The position numbers and the translations under genes are program-made. The notes beneath the pieces are model-generated. The model had not been told where the DNA came from and ran no database searches. It saw nothing but the letters and a program-made list of their open reading frames with translations. A stretch of 64,000 bases of DNA from Pseudovirgaria hyperparasitica (lineage: Eukaryota; Ascomycota; Dothideomycetes; Acrospermales; Acrospermaceae): NCBI RefSeq assembly GCF_010093815.1, contig NW_022985551.1:1809087-1873086 (forward strand), read 5' to 3'. This document shows positions 13,601 through 24,148 of the stretch, piece by piece. Every line of letters starts with the position of its first letter. Positions within the stretch are counted from its first letter, which is position 1.

Positions 13601-16600
13601 CGGTGGAAAACATTTTAAAGGCATATCCTGAGGCTGAAGCTCAGCTTATCAATGCGCAAGATGTCCAACACTTCCTTCTGCTATGCCAGCGCCGCGGCCA
13701 GAAGCCTGTCCCGTTCGTTCCTGTCCTTGACAGCACTTTCGAGTTTTTCTTCAAGAAAGACTCTCTATGGCAATCCGAAGACTTGGAAGCGGTTGTTGAC
13801 CAAGACGTTGGGAGGACCTGTATCCTCCAAGGTCCAATGGCCGTTAAATACTCAACAAAGGTCGACGAGCCTATCAAGGAAATTTTGGATAACATCCATA
13901 ACAGTCATATCAAGAGCCTTACCCAGGATGTTTATGGCGGAGACGAGTCCAAGATCCCAGTCACTGAATATTTTGGAGCCCACGTCGTCGAGTATAGCGA
14001 GGTTGTGGAGAATGAGGGTCTGACAATCTCTGAACTTGAGGGCAAGGCGATCTATCGCCTGGCATCAACACCAAATACCGCTTTGCCTGATCTCGCATCA
14101 TGGCTTCAAATCCTTGCCGGGCAGGGATACTCTTGGCGTCACGCTTTCTTCACAGCCGATGTATTTGTACAGGGCCAACGTTTCCAGACTAACCCTATGC
14201 ACCGCATATTCGCGCCTACTCCAGGCATGACTGTAGAGATTGCTCACCCCAATGATCCAGAACAGACTGTGATCACTGTCAGGGAACTATACAACGGTGG
14301 CAAATATGTCAAGACGGTCGAAATCAGTAAACCTAAGGGCAATGAAATCACGGTGAACCTGATTGAGGGCCGAACTGCTGAAGGCAAGCCTGTAGCACTT
14401 CCACTCAAGTTCACCTACCACCCGGAGACTGGGTACGCCCCGATCCGCGAGGTCATGAGCGAAAGGAATGACCGCATCAAAGAGTTCTATTACCGAGTCT
14501 GGTTCGGTGATGAAGTTTGTCCTTTCGATGCGTCTGTCGATTCCAAATTCGAAGGTGGGCAGGCCAAGGTCACTGGTGAGGCCATCAATGACTTCATCCA
14601 CGCGGTCGGCAACACAGGTGAAGCTTTCGTTGAACGCCCAGGCCACGAAGTATTTGCGCCCATGGATTTTGCCATCGTCATTGGCTGGAAGGCCATTACC
14701 AAGCCAATTTTCCCAAGGGTCATTGATGGCGATCTGTTGAAGCTGGTACACCTTTCGAACGGCTTCAGGATGATACCCGGGGCGGAGCCACTCAAAAAGG
14801 GTGATGTCCTCAGTACCACAGCTGAAGTCAACGCTGTCATCAATCAAGATTCTGGCAAGATGGTCGAGATTTGTGGAACTATCACCCGGGACGGTCTGCC
14901 TGTGATGGAAGTCACTAGTCAGTTCCTTTACCGTGGGGTTTACAACGATTTCGAGAATACCTTTCAAAGGAAAATCGAAACTCCAATGGAGCTCCATCTC
15001 ACGACATCAAAGGACATTGCTATCTTACGCTCTAAGGAATGGTTCCGCACGGATGAACCAGACCTGGACCTCCTCGATAAGACCTTGACCTTCAAGCTGC
15101 AAAGTCTCGTTCGCTACAAGAGCAAGACTATTTACAGCTCAGTCCAGACCATTGGTGAGGTCCTTCTGGAGTTGCCCACCAAAGAAGTTATCCAGATCGC
15201 ATCAGTTGAATACGAAGCTGGTGTCTCTCAAGGCAACCCGGTCTTGGACTACCTCCAGAGGAACGGCTCGGCCATGGACCAGCCTGTCAACTTCGAGAAC
15301 CCAATCCCGCTAAGTGGCAAGACGCCTTTGACTCTTAAGGCTCCGGCTTCGAACGAGACATACGCTAAGGTCTCGGGTGACTATAACCCAATTCACGTTT
15401 CTCGAGTGTTCTCGAGCTACGCAGGACTGCCTGGTACTATCACTCATGGCATGTATTCAAGTGCCGCTGTTAGGAGTCTAGTAGAGACATGGGCTGCAGA
15501 AAACCACGTTGGTCGTGTCCGTAGTTTCCACGCCTCCCTCGTCGGAATGGTACTACCTGACGACATAATTGAAGTAAAATTACAGCACGTAGGCATGGTC
15601 GCCGGTCGCAAAATCATCAAAATAGAGGCTAGCAATAAGGAGACTGAAGATAAGGTTCTCATCGCCGAGGCCGAGGTCGAACAACCAGCGACGGCTTACG
15701 TCTTCACTGGACAAGGCTCTCAAGAGCAAGGTATGGGTATGGACCTATATGAAAGCAGCCCGGTCGCCAAAGAGGTATGGGATCGTGCTGACAAGCATTT
15801 CTTGGACAACTATGGTAAGTACCTTTGTGTTCGGCTTATCGATTCTGTTAACATGTACAGGTTTTGCCATTACGAACATTGTCAAGAACAACCCGAAAGA
15901 GTTCACAGTCCATTTCGGTGGTCCTCGTGGCAAAGCAATCCGCCAGAACTACATGTCCATGACTTTTGAGACTGTAGGTGCGGACGGCACGGTCAAGTCG
16001 GAAAAGATCTTTAAGGACATTGATGAGAACACCACATCCTACACCTATCGTTCGCCCACCGGATTGCTATCCGCCACCCAATTCACGCAGCCTGCATTGA
16101 CGTTGATGGAGAAGGCGTCCTTTGAAGACATGAGAAGCAAAGGTCTCGTTCAGCGTGACAGCAGTTTTGCTGGTCACTCTTTGGGCGAGTACTCGGCTCT
16201 TGCTGCTCTTGCCGAGGTCATGCCAATCGAAAGCTTGGTGTCTGTTGTGTTCTATCGGGGTCTGACCATGCAAGTCGCCGTCGAGCGTGACGAGGCTGGT
16301 CGTTCCAACTACTCCATGTGCGCCGTCAACCCGAGCAGGATCTCGAAAACCTTCAACGAGCAAGCCTTGCAATACGTCGTGGAGAACATTGCAGAGGAAA
16401 CTGGCTGGCTTCTCGAGATCGTCAACTACAATATTGGCAATCTGCAATACGTCTGCGCCGGAGATCTCCGCGCTCTCGACTGCCTTACAAATGTCACAAA
16501 CTATCTGAAGGCCCAAAAGGTGGATATCCAGGGTTTGATGGAGACCATGTCTCTGGAAGACGTCAAGGAGCAACTTCTCGATATCGTTCGCGAGAGTGCG

Positions 16601-16939
16601 AAGCAAACTGAAGCTAAGCCACAGCCTCTCGAGCTACAGCGCGGCTTCGCAACCATCCCGCTCCGTGGAATCGATGTACCTTTCCACAGCACTTTCTTGC
16701 GCTCCGGTGTCAAGCCTTTCCGAAGCTTCCTGCTCAAGAAGATCAACAAGACGTCTATCGACCCCAGCAAGCTGATTGGCAAATACATTCCCAACGTGAC
16801 CGCGCGGCCCTTTGAGATTACAAAGGAGTACTTTGAGGATGTGTATCGTTTGACCAATTCGCCTAAGATCGGCAACATTCTTGCAAACTGGGATAAGTAT
16901 GAGGACAAGGACGACGTCAAGGTCGCTACTGCGGCTTAG
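10639..16939 (+). CDS. fas1: Fatty acid synthase subunit beta (FAS1)
   Basis: Two exons, 10639-15814 and 15861-16939, with a 46 bp intron, give 2,084 residues, normal for fungal FAS1. The start is the ATG at 10639 (MFGSGPQTG); an upstream GTG in the same frame is not a plausible start. Domains in order: acetyltransferase with nucleophile Ser282 in TGHSQG, FMN-dependent enoyl reductase beginning near [14 protein letters not shown], dehydratase (a hotdog segment with [10 protein letters not shown], encoded near 15,377), and malonyl/palmitoyl transferase with Ser1832 in FAGHSLGEY. The intron sits inside the last domain and the frame joins as DNYGFAITN. Together with FAS2 it forms the alpha6-beta6 synthase; the divergent arrangement should help keep the subunits balanced (inference). 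The pair looks like the housekeeping synthase and has no secondary-metabolism genes next to it. Confidence 0.98.
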
Positions 16940-17402
16940 TCTGGATGGTCAGTTTTCGGGGCGGGGAAAGACATTGACGTTCCGATCGGGATACATGTAA
17001 TGAATGACACTCTGGCTGTACATCTCAGGAGTTTGGGACTTGTATGTACCTATATAGATGTTTGTGTACGCGCAAGCAAAAGCTAGATCGCGATCTCTTT
17101 TTCGTTACATGCTTTGGTCGTCTTGATGAGGGCTTGACGGACAAAGGTATGTAGCAATATAGGATCCGAGCAAATGAAATAATTCAATGTTCGATGCAAA
17201 TTCTTATATGCCGCAAGTGGCATTTCATTCACGTTCTCGTATCGTGTGTGCATGTGTTATGTACTGATAATCTCCGCGGCCCCCCCGCTCAAAAAAAAAA
17301 AGACCCCGGGCGTACATTGAAATGCTCCCAACATGACAAGACACCCGAATAAGAAGAATGAAAAACTAAAAACCTGTAACGCCATCCTTGCTTTTTTTCC
17401 TC
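16940..17402. other. Intergenic between convergent FAS1 and Brl1/Brr6
   Basis: The 3' ends of two genes face each other here. A run of about eleven A residues lies near 17,291-17,301 after a C-rich stretch. No gene was seen. Confidence 0.6.
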
Positions 17403-18872
17403 TCACCACCCAATTTGCCGTTGTTCCTCGCTTGCTCCAGCTCCCGGCGGCAAGCTGGGCATGGGCTCGTGGCCCATCCGTATGGACCCCTGCTGGTACG
17501 GAGTGTAGAACTGGCCGCTGTACTGGCGCTGCGGTGTCGCGGGTGGCGGTTGCATGTAGTGCTGCTGCTGCTGGTGAAGGTGCTGGAACTGCTCTGCGGT
17601 CTTGTTGCGGAAGAAGCCAAAGGCCGTATTTGACATGTAGAAGAAGGAGGAGAGGATGGCGAGGGAGAAGAACTGGGGTGGTGCATTTGTCAGTTTTGGA
17701 GGTCGGGTGGGCGGTTGGTCGGTAGGGGGCAAGGAGAGGAGGAGGAGGATGAGGATGAGAAGAGGGACGTACCATGGCCTTGTAGCTGATGGGCTCAATC
17801 AGGCTATTGAAGATCATTGCGAATGTATGGGCCGACACGCTTGCTTTGCCTACAGCGGTGGGATCCTGATTCATGCACTTGTCCCAGTTATTGCATACGT
17901 TCTCGAGTGCGGGCGCGCGCGTGGCCGGGTCGCAGCGGTTCTCCTGGTATTGTTTCGCGCACACGGCCATTTCGCGCATTGTCTCAGCGGTGACTTTCTT
18001 GGCTGCCATGTCGACGTCGCCCATGATGGCGGCGACGAAGGACCAGACGATGTACGCGGCGATGAAGCCGAGGAACCCGTTGAAGAGGAATTGGAGGTAC
18101 CAGGAGAGGATATGGGGCAGGTTGGGGTGTTCGTGGACGAAGGAGAGGACTGCGGCGATGACGCTGCCTTTTGGGGATGTGGTGTTGTTCTTCTTGCTCT
18201 TGTTGTTGGAGGAGTCGTCTTCGTCGTCCTCTTCGGTGGAGTTGCGGCGTGCGATTTCCTTGAGCTCTTTTGCGCGCCGGCGTTGGACGCGCCGCTCGCT
18301 TTTCGCGGAGTAGTATTCGCGCTTCGCAATTTCGCCGCGACCAGGGCTATTGAACATGCGACCCATTTTGCCGAAGAAGCTGTTTCGCCGGTCTTTGCTT
18401 GGACTGCTCTTCGACGGCGAGGAGGGTGCCTTGGTAGGTGAGGCAGTGCTCTTCTTCCTAATCACATCCGGAGTGTTGGCTTCACTGTTTATCTCTGTGT
18501 CCGGTGTCTCCCCACCACTGGAGAAGTCGACCTCCATCTTTCTGGGCGTATTGAACTTTGGGTCAAATGATCGCGGAGGGTTGGCTGGCAAAGGCTTATC
18601 TCTGCCCGAGGTACTGCTGAACAGAAAACTACTACCATTGGGCTCGCGAAGCCCAAAAGGCTGTGCTTTTGAAGGAGAATTGAAGGCGCTGTGTGTTCCT
18701 GTCGAGGTGTGGTCAATCAGCTTTTGCGCTCGTGCCAGTCATAGATAATTTCCTGCTCACGCTTCATGCCAGATCTTCCCAGTGTCATGAATGGAGAAGT
18801 GGCATCTGTAGGCCCCGTCATATTCTCGTACTGGAAGTCCATCGGCGTCGCTTTGCTGCGGCGGTCTTCCAT
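17403..18872 (-). CDS. Brl1/Brr6-family nuclear envelope protein
   Basis: Three exons, 18872-18761, 18698-17773 and 17672-17403, give 435 residues. The start is the ATG at 18872 (MEDRRSKATP). Brl1/Brr6 proteins span the nuclear envelope and help nuclear pore complex assembly and membrane lipid homeostasis in yeasts. Residues 1-200 are polar, Ser/Pro-rich, then very basic and acidic. The family core follows: a first membrane helix (SWYLQFLFNGFLGFIAAYIV), a lumenal loop with four cysteines in the spacing C-x(8)-C-x(12)-C-x(6)-C that marks the disulphide-bridged domain, and a second helix (SLAILSSFFYMSNTAFGFF). Intron 2 falls just before that helix. The C-terminus is Gln/Pro-rich. I cannot decide between Brl1 and Brr6; filamentous ascomycetes usually have one combined copy. 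Confidence 0.9.
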
Positions 18873-19300
18873 GGCGATGTGTAACGAGAGGCTACCAGCG
18901 ATCCAAACTCTTGTTATTGCTCGCCTGCGAGACTCGATAGGTTGGAATATTTGACAGACTTCAATAGGAAAGTAATCCGTCAGGTGTGCGCAGTTCGAAG
19001 TTGAAAGGAATACGGCAAGTCTATGATTTCATGAAATATTGGAGTGGTAAGCAAACTAGACGTCTGTCCGACATGGTGATTGTTTTCGTAAACACGCTCG
19101 GAGGTCGGGATGTCGGGGAAATCTGCGCTAGTCTGCATGAGGTAGCACTACTATATCTATTGATTCATGCATGCATCTACCTATTGATATGCATGGTAGT
19201 TCAGGCTTAATCGCCTTGCCGGATGAATTTTTATCCTTAATGTTTATACTATGGTTGCCCATGTATCTATGTAAACAACGGGTGTATGGTATCTCCTTCT
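18873..19300. other. Intergenic between Brl1/Brr6 start and ARP6 end
   Basis: Contains the promoter of the Brl1/Brr6 gene and the 3' side of ARP6. Locally AT-rich around 19,150-19,290. No gene or clear motif was recognised. Confidence 0.6.
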
Positions 19301-20739
19301 CTAGGCTCTTCCTGAGAACCTCTTTTGCAAGTAGCCCACTCCCATCTCCTCATATTCCTTCCTAGTAACAACTTTATCCCTCAATGCCTCTCGATCCGCA
19401 CCCAATCTCGCCCCTCCCAGCCAAGTCGACACAATTGGATCAGGTGCGCGGCTTACTCTCACCGGGTACTCCCTTGGCAGCAGCGTGCGTACCTCCTCGC
19501 TCAATCGCTGAACAAGCCCCGATATGAGCGTGTTTCCCCCTACGACAATGATATTGCTACACATCGCTGGCCGTAGGCCTTCTGGTAGAGCAGATAGAGA
19601 TTGTACTATAGCTTCCGGGAGCCCTGCTTCCGGTATTCCAGTGTCAGTCGGATTGAATATGAGCTCTGGTGTGCGGAATCGCTCATTGGAGAGTGGGAGG
19701 ATATCTTCGCGCAGCGCAATTTTACTTCGCGCAACTGCCGGTGCATGCGGTCTCACATATCCCTTCTTCACAGTCTCGTAGTCTGGCAGCACGAAGTCCA
19801 GCGTTGTTGTCTCGTCATACCTCCGCGTCGCAGCATCGTCTCTCGCACCGCCTGCCCATGTAAGATCCATATCTTTTCTGAAATCGTGAGATATGTATAC
19901 AGATGCCTCTTTTGCATCGTTAAGCAGGTGTGTTTCTTCGATGACATTGAAGTGGCGGATAGAGGCTTGCTCCTTTAGGAAATTTGTAAGAAGTTTACCG
20001 CCCGGACTAAGGCGTCGAATCGCGGACTGAAGTGGAGCGGAGGAGAGTAGAGGGATGACGGTGGTATGTGAGTATGAGGTGTCGACCACCAGAAGCGACT
20101 GAATGGGCGCAACAGGAGGGGCAGGGGGAGTGGGAGACTGATTTGTGTAGATCGAGGAGATGTCATTGTAGGCATTCAGAGATGCCGCTAAGAAGCAGTC
20201 AGCTACGATTTGTGCAAGGTGTAAGAGAGAAATGAGTCAATTTGTACCCAGGCATCGGTGATAAGTGGCGAACTGGAAGTACTCAAATACCATCTCATCG
20301 GTATTGTTTTGCAGTGCCTCCATACAGTTGGGCGCTTCCGTCAGGATCAAGTTTGTATCCTTTGGGTCGACCTGAGCACCGTTCAGCCATCCTCCTCTTG
20401 ACGCTGCTTTCGTGGCCGTACCTTGAGCTTCGCGCTATGGTCGAAGAACGAATGCTCCCAGATGGCCTTTTGGGCTTCCCAGTTGACGACAAAGCCTTTC
20501 TGTACTGGCCTCCGATATGCGAGCTCGCCGAAATCATTGCAGTTTTCTAGCTGTGAGCCGATGTATGTCGCTCGGTCGCGTGCGCTGTGTGCGATAGTAT
20601 TTTGTATTATGGAACAGTCTGTTGGCTTTGGGTCTGGGCTTGAATAACCAGCTTTGATGGTGTAGGCGCCATTGTCGAGAACGAACGTCTTTGCCGCGAG
20701 GTCTGCTTGTGTATTTACTATAGACAGGCGAGGCGCCAT
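19301..20739 (-). CDS. arp6: Actin-related protein 6 (SWR1 chromatin remodeller subunit)
   Basis: Three exons, 20739-20422, 20371-20248 and 20187-19301, give 442 residues. Arp6 is a core subunit of the SWR1 complex, which exchanges H2A for H2A.Z in nucleosomes. The N-terminus carries the actin-fold phosphate loop FVLDNGAYTIKAG (about residues 19-31). The second phosphate loop, LLVVDTSYSHT, is rebuilt across intron 2. The adenosine-binding region near the C-terminus reads IIVVGGNTLISG, followed by the late motif STWLGGARLG. The start at MAPRL was preferred because the longer frame begins with a GTG. A Thr/Pro/Ala-rich insert (QSPTPPAPP) precedes the second loop. The gene is divergent from the alkyltransferase-like gene. 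Arp6 is chosen over other Arps from length and loop pattern. Confidence 0.9.
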
Positions 20740-20959
20740 AATTTGAGAGTGATGCAGTTGTAGCAGAGGCGTCAACGGGCTCAATGAAATGTGAAATGCG
20801 GGCACAACCTATCTGCCGCCACAGCAAATGTGGCGCAAAACCACTTAGAAGACTCTAAATCACGGGACAGCGCGTTTCTCTCGCGCGTGATAGCTTACGC
20901 AACCGGGAGTCCTATCATCTATTGCGTAGGTTCACTGCGTTCGAACAACAGCTTCCAAG
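20740..20959. promoter_or_regulatory. Compact bidirectional promoter of arp6 and atl1
   Basis: Only 220 bases lie between the two start codons. The sequence holds a perfect 7 bp inverted repeat, CGCCACA at 20817-20823 and TGTGGCG at 20829-20835, separated by GCAAA. No TATA box is evident. Both genes must share this region. Nothing in the sequence shows which factor binds. Confidence 0.65.
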
Positions 20960-21622
20960 ATGCCACGGGAGCGCTCAGAAACCGTCCATCTGTGGTATAC
21001 GGCAGTCTATGAGGCTATCCAAGAGATACCGGAGGGTAGAGTGACATCGTATAGCCACATAGCAAAGCTGTTGGGAAAGCGTACGTCTCCTTTGTATGTA
21101 TCGCTTCAACATTTTCGCTAACCCAAAAGTAGCTGAGCGTAGAAGGTTCATATCATCTTTCAGTTGACACAATATTACTGCTGACATGCTACCAATAAAG
21201 ACAAGTCGGCATTTGTCTAAAACATCTGCCATCGCAAGAAGGCAGCTCGGAGTACCACGATGGCAATGTGCCCTGGCAGCGGGTGATTAACGCCAAGGGC
21301 GAGATAAGCCCAAGGTAAGCAATGTCGGACCAAGCCGGAAGCATGGAGCTGATACGATACTCAACAGAGGGCCTCACGGTGCTACCCGACAAGCTGCGGC
21401 GTTAAGACGGGAGCACGTGGATGTGGATCAAGACAGCATGGGCGTGTTCTCTGTTGACTTTAGTAAATACGGATGGTGAGATGTCTCTTGAGCACCACGA
21501 CGTCCTGTCCGGGAAAGTCTTGCATTGACCAGATCAGGTTCCCAGACATCTTGCCAAGCGAAGAATTCGACGATAGTGACGATACTGAGAACGAGTTGGA
21601 AGATGCTGGCGTAGCAGCGTGA
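20960..21622 (+). CDS. atl1: Alkyltransferase-like protein (Atl1), DNA alkylation damage recognition
   Basis: Five exons, 20960-21080, 21133-21145, 21201-21314, 21368-21475 and 21538-21622, give 146 residues. Atl1 proteins bind O6-alkylguanine and hand the lesion to nucleotide excision repair without removing the alkyl group. The fold matches the DNA-binding domain of O6-methylguanine methyltransferase: EIPEGRVTSYSHIAKLLG, then RQVGICLKHLP. The decisive site VPWQRVIN has Trp in place of the acceptor Cys of PCHR. The second exon is only 13 nt and restores PERRRQVG; skipping it, or ending it earlier, loses conserved residues or frame. Its donor (gttcat) is weak. The last exon adds FPDILPSEE and an acidic tail. 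Exon joins were inferred from conservation; cDNA would confirm them. Confidence 0.88.
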
Positions 21623-22710
21623 CATGACCATAGCAAGTTAATGGCAATGACGTCTAGATATGATGGCTCCTCTTTGATGGATGTCCCTGTAATCGTGTTA
21701 TCTTGTAACAAAGGGATGGCGCAAGTGGCGTTTGAAGACCGTTTGCATACGGAAGCAACACTTGTATTAGCGCAGAGGACAAAGCTAGAGGTTGAAGGTA
21801 ATAATGCTGCGGCCAATAGCACATGCATCGAGGGAAACGCATGTTGGCAGAAGTGAATGATACGCGAAACAAAGAGAGGGGTTAGGGGTTAGGGGCCATT
21901 TCGGCAAAACCCTCCCCCTTTGCTCCGATCAGACAGGCCCGGTGACTTGTGACTCCGCCAAGACCCTTCACAGCCATGGAGAGCTCCTCATCATCCCCCG
22001 ACTAAGAGACCGACTTGTCCAAGACAACCTCCGTCATCCCTCCAATGCCACCACCGCCAGCTGCATCGTGATCGCGACTACATGTACGCACTTCCGACCG
22101 AGGCGTTCGAACAACAGCCGTCATGCTGCATGCACGCGCCGTCACAGCCTAGACAGCTTGCCAATGAATGAGCAACTTGCGGCGCGGGATGGCGCCACGG
22201 GCTGGATGTTTGGCTTCTGGCTGTAGGCTTATCAGTGATCAGTGCACCGCTGAGATCCGGGGTAGCAAGATAGAGCAGCTCTTCACTCATTCTTAGTCGT
22301 GGTTGCTAACAATAACAACAACAGCTCTAGGTACTTGTACTCATACATAGCTTGGTTACCTGCTCCAGCTCCTCTCCTCAACACTTCTACCTATCAACAT
22401 CCTTCTTTCAGGCGTATCCGTTCCAGAACAGCTTACTATCCGCCACAGCCACCTTCCATAAACCCCCGGACCCATCTTTGACTCAGCTTTGTTCGACTCA
22501 TCTAAGACGAGTAGCAGCTGCCTCCCTGTGACACACTCTCACTCTGTGCCAACTACTTCACTCTCACCTCTCCGTCTTCCGTCATCTACTTCTTCATCGC
22601 TTTCTCCTACACTTCTTCTCCTGTCTATTCCCGTCGACCATTAATACTATACCATACTTTTGTCCGACGTCTAATCTCCTACCATACCCGTCCGTACAGA
22701 GATCGGAATA
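21623..22710. other. Intergenic upstream of the 22.7 kb gene
   Basis: About 1.1 kb with no family-like open frame. It contains the telomere-like element at 21878-21895 and, from about 22,360 to 22,680, a long CT-rich tract that probably belongs to the promoter or 5' untranslated region of the gene starting at 22,711. Confidence 0.6.
21878..21895 (+). repeat. Telomere-like double repeat (GGGGTTA unit)
   Basis: The sequence reads GGGG TTA GGGG TTA GGGG, i.e. two units very close to the fungal telomere repeat TTAGGG with one extra G each. It is far too short to be a former chromosome end. Such telobox-like motifs are known binding sites for Myb-type telomere-repeat factors (Tbf1/Teb1/Tay1 type) in fungal promoters; that role is inferred here. 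Confidence 0.7.
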
Positions 22711-23340
22711 ATGGCCAGCAAGCAAACCTTCTCTACTCACGACCTTCGAAGTGCTGCCACCGAAAACCAACGCAGCACTCTTGATCAGAAGCGCAAGTGG
22801 GCTCACGGTTCAGCATTCGGACCTGGTCGTCTTACTACTGACGTTGCCCACGCTCGACCGGCACGTCCCGATAACAGGTACGCACTCTATTGTCGCATAC
22901 ATCCTGTAACCAAACCTAATGTCGCATACAGAGAACCGAGCGGCGTGCGTCGCGATGGCATAGCTGTTGCCACCTTCAAGGCTCGCTCGCGAGAGGGCCG
23001 CAAAGCCGACATCAATGAATACTATGATAGTGGAGACTCGTCTGCACCTGAGGAGGTCGATGAGGCGTCTGCAGCTCCAGAGCCAGACGCCGAGGTCGCC
23101 TACTCGTTTGACGCCGCCAGCGGACCCAGCCACGGAAGTCAGATCCTGAGCGCCGCTTTGGCAAAAGCGGTTGAACGATACGAGGTTGTGGCGACCGATA
23201 AGCTCGTCAGAGAAGAGTATGAGGTGCTCGGTAGTGACGGCGAGCCCGTAGTGAAGGCGAAGGGCAAGGGCAAAGCAATGAAGCCGCCACAATCTGCTCC
23301 CGAGGCTGCTGCTGATGAAGACGACTTCGAGCTGATCTAA
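22711..23340 (+). CDS. Small acidic protein of unknown function
   Basis: I do not recognise a family. Two exons, 22711-22877 and 22932-23340, give 191 residues. The 54 bp intron has good sites (gtacgc and catacag), is a multiple of three and contains no stop, so a retained form would be 209 residues. The ATG at 22711 is preceded by a stop in frame and a CT-rich leader. The N-terminus is basic and polar (DQKRKWAHGSAFGPGRL). The middle is rich in Glu, Asp, Ala and Pro. The C-terminus has a Lys-Gly-Lys-rich patch (KAKGKGKAMKPP) followed by an acidic end, EDDFELI. It looks largely disordered and possibly nuclear (inference from composition only). Codon use resembles the neighbours. Confidence 0.72.
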   Translation: MASKQTFSTHDLRSAATENQRSTLDQKRKWAHGSAFGPGRLTTDVAHARPARPDNRYALYCRIHPVTKPNVAYREPSGVRRDGIAVATFKARSREGRKADINEYYDSGDSSAPEEVDEASAAPEPDAEVAYSFDAASGPSHGSQILSAALAKAVERYEVVATDKLVREEYEVLGSDGEPVVKAKGKGKAMKPPQSAPEAAADEDDFELI

Positions 23341-24148
23341 GCTTAGAGCAAACTTCGACAGCATTCCTAGGTGAGAACATGGTTTTGGGTTTTCGGGTCC
23401 GCAAGGTCACTGGCGTTTGCTCTAGCGACTTCATCATCTCTTCGACGGGCGCGATTTGATTGTGCTTTTGGGGTTGGGCTGCATCACGAGAGGAGCATTG
23501 GGACACGGCGCTCTTTGAGGACTTGAACAGCTTCGTGGCTGGGGAGTTTTTACATCCGAACGTCTCTGCTGCATGCATGTTACTCTAGTCCTTTCACAAA
23601 TCTTATAATCCTGCTGCGGACCTTTCGATCTTGACATGACGCTACATATATCGAAGCATTCATTGCTTGAGCATTCTAGCCAATGGCGAAGGCCGAGGTC
23701 TGTACCTAATTCGGGATGGCGCAAGGCTGGTGCCCAAGCTACAGGTAGTTAGAACGCCCCAAGCAACGCGCGTACGTCATTATACCACGATCCGGGCAAC
23801 CTTCTGCATTATTCCAGTCCGATCAGCACTGTAGGAACTCCATCATAATCCTCTACATATGGGACCTGCAAGCATCTGCATTTACTCCAACTCGCATATG
23901 AACGCGTCCTACCCTGCGACATACACCAGTCCCTAATTCCCTATTCACCAGGTTCCTGCCAAGTGGTGTTGGTAAACTCCGCTCCTTCTCGTCATCAACG
24001 CGCCGGACAGCATTCACACTCTTTGACACACATATCTGGCCTGACGCCGTTTCACTCGCTCTGAGACCTTGTCCAGCTCACTGTTTATCGCATTTTCTCC
24101 CCGAGTATATCAAACACTAATCAATACTCTTATCTCCTCACCTTTACT
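23341..24148. other. Intergenic between the unknown gene and the hydrolase
   Basis: Two plus-strand genes flank this 808 bp stretch. The hydrolase-proximal half is CT-rich, as expected for a fungal promoter. Open frames on either strand lack family resemblance. Confidence 0.55.

Noticed and set aside
3460-16939. FAS pair as part of a secondary-metabolite cluster
   Set aside because: Flanking genes are housekeeping, with no polyketide synthase, P450 or transporter next to it, and both subunits look like primary-metabolism versions.
17656-18441. 261-codon plus-strand frame
   Set aside because: Exactly antisense to the Brl1/Brr6 coding exon; the minus strand has the conserved four-Cys domain.
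20937-20952. 16 bp exact repeat with 22103-22118 flanking ATL1
   Set aside because: A 16 bp match is expected about once by chance in a window this size; no terminal repeats or target duplication accompany it.
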